From Ptiloglossa arizonensis (lineage: Eukaryota; Arthropoda; Insecta; Hymenoptera; Colletidae): a DNA stretch of 64,000 nt. A program made the translations under genes and the position numbers. Each line of letters opens with the position of its first letter. Position 1 is the first letter of the stretch. The notes beneath the pieces are model-generated. The model worked only from the letters and a program-made list of their open reading frames with translations, was not told where the DNA came from and made no database searches. Of the stretch, positions 61,238 through 64,000 are shown one piece after another. Location of the stretch: the NCBI RefSeq assembly GCF_051014685.1, contig NW_027479023.1, positions 62,001-126,000 of the forward strand, given 5' to 3'.

Positions 61238-64000
61238 CACTTTTCCCCTAGGCCGTTCTAGTTATTCGTTTCGAGCATCAGAACTGCGAAAATTTTGAGT
61301 TTCTCAAGCGTTTCTTACCTCCAAACTGCCACATCTCGCGAACGGATTGACCAATCCGCAAAATTTCTGTTCCTTCTGAAGTAGAAACTCGCCCGATTAC
61401 AACGGTATGCGCACTTTTCCCCTAGGCCGTTCTAGTTATTCGTTTCGAGCATCAGAACTGCGAAAATTTTGAGTTTCTCAAGTGTTTCTTACCTCCAAAC
61501 TGCCACATCTCGCGAACGGATTTGACCAATCCGCAAAATTTCTGTTGCAGCTGAAAGTAGAAACTCGCCCGATTACAACGGTATGTGTAGTTTTCCCCTA
61601 GGCCGTTCCAGTTATTCGTTTCGAGCATCAGAACTGCGAAAATTTTGAGTTTCTCAAGCGTTTCTTACCTCCAAACTGCCATATCTCGCGAACGGATTGA
61701 CCAATCCGCAAAATTTCTGTTGCATTTGAAAGTAGAAACTCGCCCGATTACAACGGTTGGTGTAGTTTTCCCCTAGGCCGTTCTAGTTATTCGTTTCGAG
61801 CATCAGAACTGCGAAAATTTTGAGTTTCTCAAGCGTTTCTTACCTCCAAACTGCCATATCTCGGGAACGGATTGACCAATCCGCAAAATTTCTGTTGCAT
61901 CTGAAAGTAGAAACTCGCCCGATTACAACGTTATGTGTAGTTTTCCCCTAGGCCGTTCCAGTTATTCGTTTCGAGCATCAGAACTGCGAATATTTTGAGT
62001 TTCTCAAGCGTTTCTTACATCCAAACTGCCATATCTCGCGAACGGATTGACCAATCTGCAAAATTTCTGTTCCTTCTGAAAGTAGAAACTCGCCCGATTA
62101 CAACGGTATGCGCACTTTTCCCCTAGGCCGTTCTAGTTATTCGTTTCGAGCATCAGAACTGCGAAAATTTTTAGTTTCTCAATGTTTCTTAACTCCAAAC
62201 TGCCACATCTCGCGAACGGATTTGACCAATCCCCAAAATTTCTGTTGCAGCTGAAAGTAGAAACTCGCCCGATTACAACGGTATGTGTAGTTTTCCCCTA
62301 GGCCGTTCCAGTTATTCGTTTCGAGCATCAGAACTGCGAAAATTTGGAGTTTCTCAAGCGTTTCTTACCTCCAAACTGCCAAATCTCGCGAACGGATTGA
62401 CCAATCCGCAAAATTTCTGTTGCATTTGAAAGTAGAAACTCGCCCGATTACAACGGTTGGTGTAGTTTTCCCCTAGGCCGTTCTAGTTATTCGTTTCGAG
62501 CATCAGAACTGCGAAAATTTTGAGTTCCTCAAGCGTTTCTTACCTCCAAACTGCCATATCTCGCGAACGGATTGACCAATCCGCAAAATTTCTGTTGCTC
62601 CTGAAAGTAGAAACTCGCCCGATTACAACGGTATGCGCACTTTTCCCCTAGGCCGTTCTAGTTATTCGTTTCGAGCATCAGAACTGCGAAAATTTTGAGT
62701 TTGTCAAGCGTTTCTTACATCCAAACGGCCATATCTCGCGAACGGATTGACCAATCCGCAAAATTTCTGTTGCATCTGAAAGTAGAAACTCGCCCGATTA
62801 CAACGGTATGCGTACTTTTCCCCTAGGCCGTTCTAGTTATTCGTTTCGAGCATCAGAACTGCGAAAATTTTGAGTTTCTCAAGCGTTTCTTACATCCAAA
62901 CTGCCACATCTCGCGAACGGATTGACCAATCCGCAAAATTTCTGTTGCATCTGAAAGTAGAAACTCGCCCAATTACAACGGTATGTGTAGTCTTCCCCTA
63001 GGCCATTCCAGTTATTCGTTTCGAGAATCAGAGCTGCGAAAATTTTGAGTTTCTCAAGCGTTTCTTACCTCCAAGCTGCCATATCTCGCGAACGGATTGA
63101 CCAATCCGCAAAATTTCTGTTGCATCTGAAAGTAGAAACTCGCCCGATTACAACGGTATGTGTAGTTTTCCCCTAGGCCGTTCCAGTTATTCGTTTCGAG
63201 CATCAGAACTGCGAAAATTTTGTGTTTCTCAAGCGTTTCTTACATCCAAACTGCCATATCTCGCGAACGGATTGACCAATCCGCAAAATTTCTGTTGCAT
63301 TTGAAAGTAGAAACTCGCCCGATTACAACGGTATGGGCACTTTTCCCCTAGGCCGTTCTAGTTATTCGTTTCGAGCATCAGAACTGCGAAAATTTTGAGT
63401 TTCTCAAGCGTTTCTTACCTCCAAACTACCACATCTCGCGAACGGATTGACCAATCCGCAAAATTTCTGTTGCATCTGAAAGTAGAAACTCGCCCGATTA
63501 CAACGGTATGCGCACTTTTCCCCTAGGCCGTTCTAGTTATTCGTTTCGAGCATCAGAACTGCGAAAATGTTGAGTTTCTCAACCGTTTCTTACCTCCAAA
63601 CTGCCATACCTCGCGAACGGATTGACCAATCCGCATGATTTCTGTTGCATCTGAAAGTAGAAATTCGCCCGATTACAACGGTATGCGTACTTCTCCCCTA
63701 GGCCATTCTAGTCATTCGTTTCGAGCATCAGAACTGCGAAAATTTTGAGTTTCTCAAGCGTTTCCTATCTCCAAACTGCCATATCTCGCGAACGGATTGA
63801 TCAATCCGCAAAGTTTCTGTTGCATCTGAAAGTAGAAACTCGCCCGATTACAACGGTATGCGCACTTTTCCCCTAGGCCGTTCTAGTTATTCGTTTCGAG
63901 CATCAGAACTGCGAAAATTTTGAGTTTCTCAAGCGTTTCTTACCTCCAAACTGCCATATCTCGCGAACGGATTGACCAATCCGCAAAATTTCTGTTCCTT
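61238..64000. repeat. Satellite tail of the window, mixed monomers
   Basis: Ordinary monomers of the downstream repertoire continue to the last base. A one-base loss occurs near 61378 (CCTTCTGAAGTAG), TTTCTCAATG with another loss near 62179, a TTTGTCAAGCG substitution near 62703 and CCATACCTCG near 63606. There is no sign of the array ending, and no gene or unique sequence. Confidence 0.85.

Larger units (their letters stand above)
1..64000. repeat. 175-bp tandem satellite array filling the window
   Basis: The sequence is a continuous head-to-tail array of a 175-bp monomer. The start motif CTAGTTATTCG (or CCAGTTATTCG, CTAGTCATTCG) recurs at 350, 525 and so on to 63.9 kb at steps of 174-176. 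The first and last bases fall inside the array, so its true ends are not seen. Invariant blocks include TTTCGAGCATCAGAACTGCG, AAAATTTTGAG, CTCGCGAACGG, AATCCGCAAAATTTCTG and GAAAGTAGAAACTCGCCCG. Length isoforms are 174 bp (one base lost in CTGCATATC or in GCTTCAACGG) and 176 bp (extra T in GGATTTGACC). No reverse-complement monomer, unique spacer, transposon or microsatellite tract was noticed. A large heterochromatic or centromeric satellite is the likely identity; the centromeric role is inferred, not shown. The family is not recognised. Confidence 0.98.

Noticed and set aside
1..64000. CRISPR array
   Set aside because: Repeats are directly adjacent with no unique spacers, the unit is 175 bp, and no cas genes are present.
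1..64000. rDNA, 5S or tRNA gene clusters
   Set aside because: I recognised no rRNA or tRNA sequence or internal promoter boxes in the monomer; the unit is also too uniform and short for rDNA.
150..64000. Telomere-like repeats in CCCCTAGGCC
   Set aside because: CCCCTAG resembles part of a telomere unit but occurs once per monomer and is never in tandem.
1..64000. Known centromere satellites (human alpha, Arabidopsis 180-bp, maize CentC, rice CentO)
   Set aside because: Length is near some of them, but I recognise none of their sequence motifs in this monomer; similarity is limited to size.

Overview
The whole 64 kb window is one uninterrupted, head-to-tail tandem satellite array. The monomer is 175 bp (about 365.7 copies, 44-45% GC by hand count of the consensus). 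All copies have the same orientation. I see no gene, RNA gene, transposon, CRISPR array, telomere repeat or other non-satellite insertion, and the array runs off both ends. This indicates the interior of a large eukaryotic heterochromatic satellite block, plausibly centromeric or pericentromeric: the monomer is close to one nucleosome repeat, there is layered higher-order structure, and no mobile element interrupts it. I do not recognise the family. A plant is my weak guess and an animal cannot be excluded. The short open frames (60-169 codons) are by-products of the repeat and are not annotated as genes.

Layout. 1-7.2 kb: mixed monomer variants with a long-range copy about 27 monomers apart and a local 3-monomer duplication at 4.2-5.1 kb. 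8.1-9.3 kb: 4-monomer duplication. 10.5-13.0 kb: 7-monomer duplication. 13.1-23.1 kb: the clearest higher-order repeat (HOR), five consecutive copies of 12, 11, 13, 9 and 12 monomers that share a core and differ in one segment. 23.1-32 kb: mosaic of the same variants. 32.0-35.5 kb: a 10-monomer duplication whose junction lies inside about 1 kb of clustered single-base indels, probably an assembly or polishing defect. 33.9-39.9 kb: two copies of a 17-monomer repeat. 40.3-43.55 kb: two copies of a 10-monomer repeat. From about 43.5 kb the variant repertoire changes. 47.2-48.2 kb: dimer repeat. 48.8-49.7 kb: trimer repeat. 50.3-52.05 kb: a 5-monomer tandem duplication that looks identical by eye. 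58.7-61.2 kb: a 7-monomer tandem duplication that also looks identical. 61.2-64 kb: mixed monomers.

Every duplication offset I measured is close to a whole number of monomers, which fits unequal exchange or gene-conversion-like homogenisation between aligned repeats. Within the monomer the most notable structure is a conserved dyad (CGGATTG-AC-CAATCCG, or a perfect 16-bp palindrome when the centre is GATC). A smaller TTGAG-TTT-CTCAA dyad and a partial, 7-of-9 match to the CENP-B box lie nearby. Any function for these is inference. All comparisons were made by eye without alignment software.
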